Assembly (NCBI RefSeq): GCF_026240945.1
Contig: NZ_JAPFPY010000023.1
Coordinates: 1 to 64,000, forward strand
Length of the DNA: 64,000 nt
Reading direction: 5' to 3'
Source of the DNA: Mycolicibacterium sp. J2
Lineage (GTDB): Bacteria; Actinomycetota; Actinomycetes; Mycobacteriales; Mycobacteriaceae
Under the pieces are notes generated by a model. The model was not told the origin of the DNA and did not search any database. It saw nothing but the letters and a program-made list of their open reading frames with translations. Below, in pieces: positions 46,892 to 56,193 of this stretch. The stretch's first letter is position 1; every line of letters begins with the position of its first letter. The translations under genes and the position numbers were made by a program.

Positions 46892-48310
46892 ATGCGACGA
46901 GAACTGCTGCGACCCGCGACGTGGGGAATCTCGGCCCGGTCGGCTTTCGTGGCGGCCAGCGTGGTGTTCGTCGCGCTCGGCATCGCCGGGATGGTGCTCT
47001 CGGCGGTGCTGTACCGGTCGATGCTCAGCGGTGTCGACAACGCGGCCGCGGCCCGGGTCGCCGAGGTCGCGGCGGGCATCGCGCAAGCCGGACCGGCGGG
47101 GTTGGACGACGAACTGCTGGCCACCGACGAGCGCATCGTCGCGGTGCAGGTCATCGCGCACGACGGACCCGACGGTGGCCGGGTGGTGCTGCACTCTGCG
47201 TCGGCGCCCGACAGCCCGCTCATCCCGGTCGGCCGGTTGGGAACCGGTACCCGGATCGGGCTGCCCGACGTCGCCGCGCAGTACGGCCACATCCGGTTCA
47301 GCGCCCAATCGGTGGATGATCCGGCAGGACAGAACTACACGGTGCTGGTGGGCGAGGGGGACCGGGTGGTGACCGCCACCGTCAGCACGGTGGTCGTGGC
47401 CCTTGCCGTCGCGGCACCGGTGGTGATCGCCGTGTCGGCGGCGGCCACCTATGTGTTGGTCCGGAGATCGCTGCGATCGGTGGACGAGATCCGCGCGCAC
47501 GTCGACGCCATCACGACGTCCGATCTCACTGGGCGGGTCCCGGTGCCCGACAGCCGCGACGAGATCGCCGCGCTCGCGGTCACGATGAACGAGATGCTGG
47601 CGCGCGTCGAGGCCGGGCACGCCGCTCAGCAGCGTTTCGTCGGCGACGCCTCGCACGAATTGCGCAGCCCGCTGGCCACCATCATCTCCGCGCTGGAGGT
47701 CGCCCAGGCCCACCCCGAGCTGCTCGACGCCGAGCTGGCCGAGCACACCCTGCTGCCCGAAGCCCATCGGATGGCATCGCTGATCGACGACCTGCTGCTG
47801 CTGGCCAGGGCCGACGAGCGCGGGCTGACCACCCGCAGCGCCGATGTCGACCTCGACGACCTGGCCACCGGCGCGGCCGAGGCCCTGCGGCACACCACCG
47901 CCCTGCAGGTGCGCTGTGAGGTGCAGCCCACCCGGGTGACCGGCGACGCGGCGGCGCTGTCCAGGGTGCTGCGCAATCTGCTCGACAACGCGGCCCGGCA
48001 TGCGGTCTCACTGATCGAGATCACCGTCGGCCCCGACGACGACGGGCATGCGGTCCTGACGGTCGGCGACGACGGACCCGGGGTGCCGGAGGCGGATCGG
48101 CTGCGGGTCTTCGACCGCTTCGTTCGATTGGACGGCGACCGATCCCGCAGTGCCGGCGGAACCGGCCTCGGGTTGGCCATCGTCGCGGAAATCGTTGCCG
48201 CCCATCACGGTCGGGTCTGGCTTGCGGACCGGCCCGGCGGCGGGGCGCAGGTGGTGATCACGTTGCCCGTCGGCGCTGCCGAACGCGATCAGGCGGTGGT
48301 CAGCCGGTAA
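46892..48310 (+). CDS. Two-component sensor histidine kinase
   Basis: The 472-residue membrane kinase has one transmembrane helix near 17-43, an extracytoplasmic sensor region (about 45-165), a second helix (about 170-192), HAMP (about 190-245), phospho-acceptor H box FVGDASHELRSPLATI, N box LRNLLDNAARH and G boxes GDDGPG and GGTGLGLAI. GGGAGAG precedes the ATG at 46892. It is on the opposite strand from its probable partner regulator and their 3' ends overlap by 22 bp. The signal sensed is unknown. Confidence 0.92.
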   Translation: MRRELLRPATWGISARSAFVAASVVFVALGIAGMVLSAVLYRSMLSGVDNAAAARVAEVAAGIAQAGPAGLDDELLATDERIVAVQVIAHDGPDGGRVVLHSASAPDSPLIPVGRLGTGTRIGLPDVAAQYGHIRFSAQSVDDPAGQNYTVLVGEGDRVVTATVSTVVVALAVAAPVVIAVSAAATYVLVRRSLRSVDEIRAHVDAITTSDLTGRVPVPDSRDEIAALAVTMNEMLARVEAGHAAQQRFVGDASHELRSPLATIISALEVAQAHPELLDAELAEHTLLPEAHRMASLIDDLLLLARADERGLTTRSADVDLDDLATGAAEALRHTTALQVRCEVQPTRVTGDAAALSRVLRNLLDNAARHAVSLIEITVGPDDDGHAVLTVGDDGPGVPEADRLRVFDRFVRLDGDRSRSAGGTGLGLAIVAEIVAAHHGRVWLADRPGGGAQVVITLPVGAAERDQAVVSR

Positions 48311-48960
48311 CCGACACCGCGGACGGTTTCGATGGTGTTGGTACCGAACGGCGCGTCGATCTTGCGCCGGAGGTAGCCGACATACACCTCGACGACATTG
48401 TCCGGCCCGTCGTAGTGGGTATCCCAGACATTCTGCAGCAGTTCGGCTTTGGTGACGGCGGTGTCCTTGTTGCGCATCAGGTATTCCAGGACTCCGTACT
48501 CGCGCGGGGTCAGCGAGATGAGGGTGTCCGCGCGGGACACCACCCGGTGGGTCGGGTCCAAGCTGAGGGTGCCCGCGGTGATCACGGCCGGCCGTTGCGC
48601 GGTGCTGCGACGCACCAGCGCGCGCAGCCGCGCCACCAGCACGATGAACGAGAACGGTTTGGTGAGATAGTCGTCGGCACCCAGCTCGAACGCATCGGCT
48701 TGGTCGTAGTCGCCGTCCTTGGCCGTGAGCATCAGCACCGGTGTCCACACCTCACGCGCACGCATCCGGCGCAGCACCTCGTATCCGCTGAGCCCGGGCA
48801 CCATGATGTCCAGCACGATGACGTCGAAGGAGTTCTCGGTGGCCTGGCGCAGGCCCTCGACACCGTCGCCCGCCTCGGTCACCTCGAAGCCTTCGGCGCG
48901 CAGCCCGACCGCCAGGGTCGAGCGGAGCCGTGATTCGTCTTCGACGATCAGAAGTTTCAT
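48289..48960 (-). CDS. OmpR-family response regulator
   Basis: The 223-residue regulator has a receiver domain with phospho-acceptor D51 (VIVLDIMVPG), acidic pocket VEDES and Lys in LTKPF, plus a C-terminal winged helix (LTPREYGVLEYLMRNKDTAVTKAELLQNVW...VEVYVGYLRRKID). It is 13 bp upstream of the membrane paralogue B start region in the same direction, i.e. that gene precedes it and they may be co-transcribed. Partner of the adjacent kinase by location. Confidence 0.93.
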   Translation of the reverse strand: MKLLIVEDESRLRSTLAVGLRAEGFEVTEAGDGVEGLRQATENSFDVIVLDIMVPGLSGYEVLRRMRAREVWTPVLMLTAKDGDYDQADAFELGADDYLTKPFSFIVLVARLRALVRRSTAQRPAVITAGTLSLDPTHRVVSRADTLISLTPREYGVLEYLMRNKDTAVTKAELLQNVWDTHYDGPDNVVEVYVGYLRRKIDAPFGTNTIETVRGVGYRLTTA

Positions 48961-48973
48961 GACGCTTTCATGT

Positions 48974-50113
48974 CTACCGTCCGGCGTCGGGCCGGGTGTA
49001 CAGCCGGTACCGGTCGCGGGCGTCGAGGGTGAGCGTGAGGTCCTCGATCAGCGGATCGAGGAAGCGGGTCCGGTAGTCCGAATCGCCGGCGGCGCGGGCA
49101 CTGATGTACATGAACGTCATCGCACCGAGGAACATGGTGGTCTGGATGAGCGCCTGCGGAATGGGCAGCGTCATCCCGAGGATCACCCCGTCGCTGGCGC
49201 CGTTGCGGGTCCACTCGGCCAGCAGCCGCGGGGTGAGCAGGACCAGCCCGAGCAGCCCGAAGATCAGCATGGTCACCACGGCGACGGCCAGCACCTGCAG
49301 CACCTGCGACAACACCAGGACGAACACCACGTTCACCCGCTCCAGCCGGGACAACCGCGTGCGCTGCGCCGGCGCGGGCAGGCCGTGGAACGGGGTGCCC
49401 AGCAGCGCGCCGTCCACTTTCGGTGGCCGCGTCGACGACGTCAGGGTGGGGCGCACCCGGTCCACGGTCGCCGACGTGACGAAGGCGACCGCGATCCCGC
49501 CGAGAAACAGCAGTGCCAACCACAACCGCCAGCGGGGGACATAGGCCGCCATCAACCACACATACGTGTTGAAGAACACCAGGACGGTCAGCAGGATCAC
49601 CGGCAGTGCCCGCGCCAACAGGCCGCCGACGAGCGCCAGGTTGTGCAGCATCGAACGCAGCGCCAGCCCGAGGATCGACCCGATGCCGCAGGCGGTCAGC
49701 GCGACGATGGCCGCGATCAGCGCGACCGCCAACAGCAGGTCGGCCAGCACGTATGCCGACGGTCCGCCGAAGATCGCGCCGAGCAGACACACCAGCACCG
49801 ACGCGGCGGCCGCGACCGCGCGAGCGCGCAGGCCCTCGATCCGCGCCACCGCCCAGCCGACCGCAGCGGCCACCGGCAGCACCAGGACCAGCAGCACCAG
49901 GATGAACCACTCGTTGCGGGTCGGCGAGCCGTCGATATCGATGGTGTGCTTGCCGGTGATGGCGACCACCGCCACCGAGTTGGCCAGGAACACCGCCAGC
50001 ACCGCCAGCGCCGGGGCGCTGCGCTGCCAGAGGTGGCGGGCCAGCACACCGGGGCGCAGCACCGTGGGCAGCCCGCGCCGAAGAAACCAGGCGTGCGCCT
50101 CGACCAGGTCCAA
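48974..50113 (-). CDS. Multi-pass membrane protein, Rv2113-like (paralogue B)
   Basis: The 379-residue protein has about nine hydrophobic segments and shares with paralogue A the blocks AHAWFLRRGLPTVLRP, RLSRLERVNVVFVLVLSQVLQV and YRTRFLDPLIEDLTLTLDARDRY. It has a TTG start at 50113 with GGAGG 7 nt upstream. It lies 13 bp upstream of the response regulator on the same strand and is divergent from dop. An equivalent single gene (Rv2113) lies between mpa and dop in M. tuberculosis. Confidence 0.82.
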   Translation of the reverse strand: MDLVEAHAWFLRRGLPTVLRPGVLARHLWQRSAPALAVLAVFLANSVAVVAITGKHTIDIDGSPTRNEWFILVLLVLVLPVAAAVGWAVARIEGLRARAVAAAASVLVCLLGAIFGGPSAYVLADLLLAVALIAAIVALTACGIGSILGLALRSMLHNLALVGGLLARALPVILLTVLVFFNTYVWLMAAYVPRWRLWLALLFLGGIAVAFVTSATVDRVRPTLTSSTRPPKVDGALLGTPFHGLPAPAQRTRLSRLERVNVVFVLVLSQVLQVLAVAVVTMLIFGLLGLVLLTPRLLAEWTRNGASDGVILGMTLPIPQALIQTTMFLGAMTFMYISARAAGDSDYRTRFLDPLIEDLTLTLDARDRYRLYTRPDAGR

Positions 50114-50186
50114 TTCGCCTCCATCATCCGAGCACGTAATCCGGCCCTCGTCGGGCCCTACCTGTCATCGGCGGGGCACCCGTCGC

Positions 50187-50192
50187 TAGGGT
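50187..50192 (+). promoter_or_regulatory. Probable -10 box of dop
   Basis: TAGGGT is followed by 8 nt and the ATG at 50201, consistent with a leaderless or nearly leaderless dop transcript. No ribosome binding site is visible. Confidence 0.4.
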
Positions 50193-50200
50193 TGCAACTT

Positions 50201-51697
50201 ATGCAACGGATTATCGGAACCGAGGTGGAATACGGCATCTCGTCGCCGTCGGACCCGACCGCTAATCCGATTCTCACCTCCACCCAAGCGGTACTGGCCT
50301 ACGCCGCGGCGGCCGGTCTGCAGCGGGCCAAGCGCACCCGGTGGGATTACGAGGTCGAATCCCCGTTGCGGGACGCCCGCGGGTTCGACCTGTCCCGTTC
50401 CTCGGGACCACCGCCGATCATCGACGCCGACGAAGTCGGGGCGGCCAACATGATTCTCACCAACGGCGCCCGCCTCTACGTCGACCACGCTCATCCCGAA
50501 TATTCGGCACCCGAGTGCACCGATCCGATGGACGCGGTGATCTGGGACAAGGCAGGTGAACGGGTCATGGAAGCCGCGGCCCGCCACGTCGCCAGCGTGC
50601 CGGGGGCGGTCAAGCTTCAGCTGTACAAGAACAACGTGGACGGCAAGGGTGCGTCCTACGGGTCGCACGAGAACTACCTGATGAGCCGGCACACGCCATT
50701 TGCCGCGGTGATCGCCGGGCTCACACCGTTTTTCGTCTCCCGCCAGGTGATCACCGGGTCGGGACGTGTCGGCATCGGGCCTTCCGGCGACGAACCGGGA
50801 TTCCAGTTGTCTCAGCGCGCCGACTACATCGAGGTCGAGGTCGGCCTGGAGACCACCCTCAAGCGCGGCATCATCAACACCCGCGACGAGCCGCACGCCG
50901 ACGCCGACAAATACCGCCGCCTGCACGTCATCATCGGTGACGCCAATCTCGCCGAGACGTCGACCTACCTCAAGGTGGGAACCACCTCATTGGTGCTCGA
51001 CCTGATCGAATCCGGCGCCGACCTGTCGGATCTGGCGCTGGCCCGGCCGGTGCACGCCGTGCACGTGATCAGCCGGGACCCCTCGCTGCGCGCCACCGTC
51101 GCGCTGGCCGACGGCCGCGAACTGACCGGTCTTGCCCTGCAACGTATCTACTTGGACCGGGTGGCCAAACTGCTGGACAGCCGGGATCCGGATCCGCGCG
51201 CCCAACACGTCGTCCAGACCTGGGCCGAGGTGCTGGACCTGCTGGAGCGCGACCCGATGGAATGCGCCGAGATCCTGGACTGGCCGGCCAAGCTGCGGCT
51301 GCTCGACGGTTTCCGCCACCGGGAGAACCTGGCCTGGTCCGCACCCCGGCTGCACCTGGTGGACCTGCAGTACTCCGACGTGCGCCTGGACAAGGGCCTG
51401 TACAACCGGCTGGTGGCCCGCGGATCGATGAAACGCCTGGTCACCGAGCAGCAGGTGCTCGACGCCGTGGACAATCCGCCGACCGACACCCGGGCCTACT
51501 TCCGGGGTGAGTGCCTGCGCCGGTTCGGCGCGGATATCGCCGCCGCCAGCTGGGACTCGGTGATCTTCGACCTGGGCGGGGATTCACTGGTCCGGATCCC
51601 CACGCTGGAACCGCTGCGCGGCAGCAAGGCACATGTCGGTGCGTTGCTGGATTCGGTGGACAGCGCGGCCGAATTGGTGGAACAGCTCACCACGTAA
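50201..51697 (+). CDS. dop: Deamidase/depupylase of Pup
   Basis: The 498-residue enzyme converts the C-terminal Gln of Pup to Glu and removes Pup from substrates. It is a glutamine-synthetase-like fold homologous to PafA: start RIIGTEVEYGIS, metal/nucleotide residues in PEYSAPECTDP, LYKNNVDGKGASYGSHENYLM, and INTRDEPHADADKYRRLHVIIGD. The Dop-specific insert follows about residue 38 (RWDYEVESPLRDARGFDLSRS). It forms the head of the dop-pup-prcB-prcA run. Confidence 0.96.
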   Translation: MQRIIGTEVEYGISSPSDPTANPILTSTQAVLAYAAAAGLQRAKRTRWDYEVESPLRDARGFDLSRSSGPPPIIDADEVGAANMILTNGARLYVDHAHPEYSAPECTDPMDAVIWDKAGERVMEAAARHVASVPGAVKLQLYKNNVDGKGASYGSHENYLMSRHTPFAAVIAGLTPFFVSRQVITGSGRVGIGPSGDEPGFQLSQRADYIEVEVGLETTLKRGIINTRDEPHADADKYRRLHVIIGDANLAETSTYLKVGTTSLVLDLIESGADLSDLALARPVHAVHVISRDPSLRATVALADGRELTGLALQRIYLDRVAKLLDSRDPDPRAQHVVQTWAEVLDLLERDPMECAEILDWPAKLRLLDGFRHRENLAWSAPRLHLVDLQYSDVRLDKGLYNRLVARGSMKRLVTEQQVLDAVDNPPTDTRAYFRGECLRRFGADIAAASWDSVIFDLGGDSLVRIPTLEPLRGSKAHVGALLDSVDSAAELVEQLTT

Positions 51698-51771
51698 GTA
51701 CTTGCTATGCCGGGCAGGAAGCGCGCTGACCGGTAGGGTGAAAGAACCGATCGAGCAATCAGGAGGCGGCG

Positions 51772-51966
51772 ATGGCTCAGGAACAGACCAAGCGCGGCGG
51801 TGGTAGCGGTGACGACGACGATCTCACCGGTACGACGGCCGCCGGCCAAGAGCGTCGCGAGAAGCTGACCGAAGAGACCGACGACCTGCTCGACGAGATC
51901 GACGACGTGCTGGAAGAGAACGCGGAGGACTTCGTGCGCGCCTACGTCCAAAAGGGCGGCCAGTGA
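51772..51966 (+). CDS. pup: Prokaryotic ubiquitin-like protein Pup
   Basis: The 64-residue intrinsically disordered modifier ends in Gly-Gly-Gln. Dop must deamidate the final Gln before PafA attaches it to lysines. The acidic central and C-terminal helix (TDDLLDEIDDVLEENAEDF) binds the Mpa coiled coil. An AGGAGGCGGCG ribosome binding site is present. The stop overlaps prcB by 4 nt (GTGA). Confidence 0.97.
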   Translation: MAQEQTKRGGGSGDDDDLTGTTAAGQERREKLTEETDDLLDEIDDVLEENAEDFVRAYVQKGGQ

Positions 51967-52796
51967 CGGCCCGATTCGACCGTCTGGATCTTTCCTCGCC
52001 CCATCTCAATCTGTCGTCGTTCAGCGAGTTCCTGAGCCGCCAGGCTCCGCACCTGCTGCCGACGGTCTCGGATGTGCGCAGCACCGGGGGAGCCGACCTG
52101 CCGCACGGCACCACCATCGTGGCGCTGAAGTATCCGGGCGGTGTGCTCATCGCCGGTGACCGGCGGGCCACCCAGGGCAACATGATCGCCAGCCGCGATG
52201 TCGAGAAGGTGCACATCGCCGACGATTACACCGCCACCGGTATCGCCGGCACCGCGGCCATCGCCGTCGAATTCGCCCGGTTGTACGCCGTGGAGCTCGA
52301 GCACTACGAGAAGGTCGAAGGCGTGCCGCTGACGTTCCGCGGCAAGGTGAACCGGCTGGCCATCATGGTGCGGGGCAATCTCGGTGCGGCCCTTCAGGGT
52401 TTCGTCGCGCTGCCGCTGTTGGTCGGCTTCGACGTCGACGACCCGGATCCGTCGAACGCGGGCCGCATCGTGTCGTTCGACGCGGCGGGCGGCTGGAATC
52501 TGGAGGAGGAGGGGTATCAGTCCGTCGGCTCCGGCTCACTGTTCGCCAAGTCCTCCATCAAGAAGTTGTATTCGCAAGTGAGCGACGCTGATTCGGCATT
52601 GAAGGTGGCCATCGAGGCGCTCTATGACGCCGCCGATGACGATTCGGCCACCGGCGGACCGGATCTGGTGCGCGGTATCTATCCGACCGCCGTGCTGATC
52701 GGTGCCGACGGCGCCGTCGAGGTCGACGAACAGCGGATCGCCGAGCTGGCCCGCGAGGTCATCGCCGGCCGGACCCGGGCCGGAGGCAACGCCTGA
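51963..52796 (+). CDS. prcB: 20S proteasome beta subunit
   Basis: The 277-residue precursor carries a 49-residue propeptide ending in Gly49; autocleavage frees the catalytic Thr50 in GTTIVALKYPGG. Lys in DRRATQGN and Asp residues complete the N-terminal nucleophile site. Seven beta subunits form each inner ring. The gene overlaps pup by 4 nt and prcA by 1 nt. Confidence 0.97.
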   Translation: MTARFDRLDLSSPHLNLSSFSEFLSRQAPHLLPTVSDVRSTGGADLPHGTTIVALKYPGGVLIAGDRRATQGNMIASRDVEKVHIADDYTATGIAGTAAIAVEFARLYAVELEHYEKVEGVPLTFRGKVNRLAIMVRGNLGAALQGFVALPLLVGFDVDDPDPSNAGRIVSFDAAGGWNLEEEGYQSVGSGSLFAKSSIKKLYSQVSDADSALKVAIEALYDAADDDSATGGPDLVRGIYPTAVLIGADGAVEVDEQRIAELAREVIAGRTRAGGNA

Positions 52797-53512
52797 TGAG
52801 CTTCCCGTATTTCATCTCGCCCGAACAGGCGATGCGTGAGCGTTCCGAGCTTGCCCGCAAGGGTATTTCGCGGGGCCGCAGTGTGGTGGTGCTGGCCTAC
52901 GACAGCGGCGTCCTGTTCGTCGCCGAGAACCCGTCGCGTTCGCTGCAGAAGGTCAGCGAGCTCTACGACCGGGTCGGCTTCGCCGCGGTGGGCCGCTTCA
53001 ACGAGTTCGACAAGTTGCGGGTGGCCGGGATCCAGTACGCCGACACCCGGGGCTACGCCTATGACCGGCGTGATGTGACCGGACGGCAGCTGGCGAATGT
53101 GTACGCGCAGGCGCTCGGCACCATCTTCACCGAGCAGGCCAAGCCGTTCGAGGTGGAGCTGTGCGTCGCCGAGGTGGCGCATTACGGCGAGAGCAAGGCG
53201 CCCGAGCTGTACCGGATCACCTACGACGGGTCCATTGCCGACGAACCTCATTTCGTGGTCATGGGCGGCACCACCGAACCGATCGCGACGGCGCTCAACG
53301 AGTCCTACACCGAGAACGCCACGCTGGCCGACGCGGTGAAGATCGCCGTCGACGCGTTGCATGCCGGCGGAAACGGTACCGAGCAACGGGTTCTCGGACC
53401 GGCGACGCTCGAGGTGGCCATCCTGGACGCCAATCGGCCCCGCCGCGCGTTCCGCCGGATCACCGGTGCGGCGCTGGAGGCGTTACTTCCGGCGCCAAGC
53501 ACCGCCGAGTAG
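52796..53512 (+). CDS. prcA: 20S proteasome alpha subunit
   Basis: A 238-residue alpha-ring subunit (starts MSFPYFISPEQAMRERSELARKGI, the gating N-terminus). It lacks a catalytic Thr. The TGATG junction with prcB implies coupled translation and equal stoichiometry. The 191 bp after its stop (53513-53703) shows no gene I can support. Confidence 0.97.
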   Translation: MSFPYFISPEQAMRERSELARKGISRGRSVVVLAYDSGVLFVAENPSRSLQKVSELYDRVGFAAVGRFNEFDKLRVAGIQYADTRGYAYDRRDVTGRQLANVYAQALGTIFTEQAKPFEVELCVAEVAHYGESKAPELYRITYDGSIADEPHFVVMGGTTEPIATALNESYTENATLADAVKIAVDALHAGGNGTEQRVLGPATLEVAILDANRPRRAFRRITGAALEALLPAPSTAE

Positions 53513-53703
53513 TCGACGGTCCACACCGGCCATATCGCCGGCAGGCGGCCGGTGTTGCGGTGATAATCACTCCAGCCGTCGCTGCTGGAGGGAACCGCCA
53601 TCGAGATGAGCACACCGCGTACCCAAGCCTCGGTGGCGTGGTGGCCATGGCTGCGACGGTTCGTCGGCACCGGCCCCGTGCCGATCGTCCTCGGCGACCG
53701 ACG

Positions 53704-54603
53704 ATGATCGTCGTCATCCCGCGCCGCGACCGCGCCGACGGGCAGTGCACCAACTGCGGGGCGGTGGTGGGCGACGAAGGTTACTGCCTGACGTGTGGTC
53801 AGTCGCGCGCTGAGCCGGACCGCGATGAGGCAAGCCTCGGCGGTGTTGCGATGGTCACCGACCGCGGGGTGGAGCACGCCCGCAACGAGGACGCCGGCGC
53901 GGTGGGGATTCTGGCGCCCCCCGGTGGGGGCGGACCACACGCGATCGCGATCGTCGTCTGCGACGGCGTCTCGACGTCGATCAACCCTCAGGTGGCGTCC
54001 GGCGCTGCCGCACGGGCGGGTGTGACGGCGATGCTGGACGCGCTGTCCGGTTCACAGGACGCGGTGGCCGCCATGTATGCCGGACTGGCCGGTGCCGCCG
54101 CCGCCCCGACGGCCGGCCCCGGGATCCCCGGATCGTGCACGTTCACCGCGGTGATCGTGCGGCCCGGCCAGGGCAGCGTCGAGGTGACGGTGGGCAATGT
54201 CGGTGACAGCCGGTCCTACTGGCTACCGGATCCACCCGGGGTCGCCCGGCAGCTCACGGTGGACGACTCGCTGGCCCAGGAGCTGATCGCCGCGGGTGCC
54301 GCGCCGCAGTCCGAAGCGGTACTTCGCGGCGCTCACACGCTGACGCACTGGCTCGGTGCCGACGCCGAACCAGAGCCGTGGACCGAGCACAGCGTGCAGA
54401 CCCTCACCCTGACCGGGCGGGGTGCGCTGGTGGTCTGCAGCGACGGGTTGTGGAACTACCTGCCCGAGCCCGCCGCGCTGCGGGCGTACTGCACCGGCAC
54501 CGACGCGATGTCGGCGGCCCGGGCACTGACCCAGCATGCGTTGGATGCCGGCGGCGCCGACAACATCACGGTGGCCGTCTTCCCGATCGGAACGGCGTCA
54601 TGA
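53704..54603 (+). CDS. PP2C-type phosphatase with N-terminal zinc ribbon
   Basis: A 299-residue protein. Residues 14-35 hold two CxxC pairs (CTNCG...CLTCG), a zinc ribbon. The PP2C domain follows with HARNEDAGAV, VVCDGVSTS, VGNVGDSRSYW, VCSDGLWNY and GGADNITVAVF, giving the metal-binding aspartates. It is a Ser/Thr phosphatase of the kind usually encoded with Ser/Thr kinases and FHA/vWA proteins, none of which are present here. An in-frame upstream ATG near 53647 is possible. Its place between prcA and pafA is not seen in the M. tuberculosis order. Confidence 0.82.
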   Translation: MIVVIPRRDRADGQCTNCGAVVGDEGYCLTCGQSRAEPDRDEASLGGVAMVTDRGVEHARNEDAGAVGILAPPGGGGPHAIAIVVCDGVSTSINPQVASGAAARAGVTAMLDALSGSQDAVAAMYAGLAGAAAAPTAGPGIPGSCTFTAVIVRPGQGSVEVTVGNVGDSRSYWLPDPPGVARQLTVDDSLAQELIAAGAAPQSEAVLRGAHTLTHWLGADAEPEPWTEHSVQTLTLTGRGALVVCSDGLWNYLPEPAALRAYCTGTDAMSAARALTQHALDAGGADNITVAVFPIGTAS

Positions 54604-54726
54604 CGGCTGCGCCGCAGCATGTTTCGGTTGACCTCGACCACAACCGCCATCGTCCCGATGGTGCGCACCGCTAGACGGCGCGCATGACTTGGGCAGTGTT
54701 GCCCACCTTTACTCACACCCACCCCG

Positions 54727-54732
54727 TAAGCT
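54727..54732 (+). promoter_or_regulatory. Probable -10 box of pafA (leaderless)
   Basis: TAAGCT is followed by exactly 7 nt and the GTG at 54740. This supports the GTG start that also matches the N-terminus of M. tuberculosis PafA; the upstream in-frame ATG at 54689 would lie outside such a transcript. Confidence 0.5.
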
Positions 54733-54739
54733 CGATTGT

Positions 54740-56098
54740 GTGCAGCGACGGATCATGGGTATCGAGACCGAATTTGGCGTGACCTGCACTTTTCACGGTC
54801 ATCGTCGGCTCAGCCCGGACGAGGTTGCCCGTTACCTGTTCCGGCGGGTGGTGTCCTGGGGCCGCAGTTCCAACGTCTTTCTCCGCAACGGGGCCCGGTT
54901 GTACCTCGATGTGGGCTCGCACCCGGAGTACGCCACCGCGGAATGCGACAACCTCGCTCAGCTGGTCACCCACGACCGGGCGGGCGAGCGGGTGCTCGAG
55001 GATCTGCTGATCGACGCCGAGCAACGGCTGGCCGACGAGGGTATCGGCGGCGATATCTACCTGTTCAAGAACAACACCGATTCGGCGGGCAACTCCTACG
55101 GCTGCCACGAGAACTACCTGATCGTGCGCGCTGGGGAGTTCTCCCGGATCTCCGATGTGCTGCTGCCCTTCCTGGTCACCCGCCAACTGATCTGCGGCGC
55201 GGGCAAGGTCCTGCAGACACCGAAGGCGGCCACGTTCTGCCTGAGCCAGCGCGCCGAACACATCTGGGAAGGCGTCTCCAGCGCGACGACCCGGTCCCGG
55301 CCCATCATCAACACCCGCGACGAGCCGCACGCCGACGCCGAGAAGTACCGCCGCCTGCACGTCATCGTCGGCGACTCCAACATGAGCGAGACCACCACCA
55401 TGATCAAGGTGGGCACGGCTTCGTTGGTGCTGGAGATGATCGAGGCCGGGGTGGCATTCCGGGACTTCTCGCTGGACAACCCGATCCGGGCCATTCGTGA
55501 GGTCAGCCACGACCTGACCGGGCGTCGGCCGGTTCGGCTGGCCGGCGGCCGGCAGGCCAGCGCCCTGGACATCCAGCGGGAGTACTACGGCCGCGCCGTC
55601 GAGTATCTGCAGACTCGCGAATCCAACCCGCAGATCGAGCAGGTCGTCGACCTGTGGGGGCGCCAGCTCGACGCGGTGGAGAGCCAGGATTTCGCCAAGG
55701 TGGACACCGAAATCGACTGGGTGATCAAACGCAAGCTGTTCCAGCGCTATCAGGACCGCTACAGCATGGAGTTGTCCGACCCGAAGATCGCCCAGCTCGA
55801 CCTCGCCTACCACGACATCAAACGCGGCCGCGGGGTGTTCGACCTGTTGCAGCGCAAGGGTCTGGCCGCCCGTGTCACCACCGACGAGGAGATCGAGGCC
55901 GCGGTGAACACGCCGCCGCAGACCACCCGGGCCAAGCTGCGCGGCGAGTTCATCAGTGCCGCACAGGAAGCCGGGCGGGATTTCACCGTCGACTGGGTTC
56001 ACCTCAAGCTCAACGACCAAGCGCAGCGCACCGTGCTGTGCAAGGACCCGTTCCGGTCGGTCGATGAGCGGGTCAAGCGCCTGATCGCGAGCATGTGA
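54740..56098 (+). CDS. pafA: Pup-protein ligase
   Basis: The 452-residue ligase uses ATP to join the C-terminal Glu of Pup to substrate lysines. It begins QRRIMGIETEFGVTCTFHGHRRLSP-like sequence with the active-site Glu in IETEFG. Further conserved parts are HPEYATAECD, KNNTDSAGNSYGCHENYL, INTRDEPHADAEKYRRLHV and the C-terminal LCKDPFRSVDERVKRLIASM. Length is identical to the M. tuberculosis protein. Confidence 0.97.
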   Translation: MQRRIMGIETEFGVTCTFHGHRRLSPDEVARYLFRRVVSWGRSSNVFLRNGARLYLDVGSHPEYATAECDNLAQLVTHDRAGERVLEDLLIDAEQRLADEGIGGDIYLFKNNTDSAGNSYGCHENYLIVRAGEFSRISDVLLPFLVTRQLICGAGKVLQTPKAATFCLSQRAEHIWEGVSSATTRSRPIINTRDEPHADAEKYRRLHVIVGDSNMSETTTMIKVGTASLVLEMIEAGVAFRDFSLDNPIRAIREVSHDLTGRRPVRLAGGRQASALDIQREYYGRAVEYLQTRESNPQIEQVVDLWGRQLDAVESQDFAKVDTEIDWVIKRKLFQRYQDRYSMELSDPKIAQLDLAYHDIKRGRGVFDLLQRKGLAARVTTDEEIEAAVNTPPQTTRAKLRGEFISAAQEAGRDFTVDWVHLKLNDQAQRTVLCKDPFRSVDERVKRLIASM

Positions 56099-56193
56099 GC
56101 CCTGCCGATTCGCTGTGAATCGGGCAGCCCGGCGTTAGCGGCTGGTCAGCCGTGGGTACATCCCTTGGGTCAATCAAGGGAGAGGAGCCGGGC

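Noticed and set aside
48719..50200. Upstream extension of the dop frame
   Set aside because: Antisense translation of the response regulator and membrane paralogue B; Dop homology starts at 50201.
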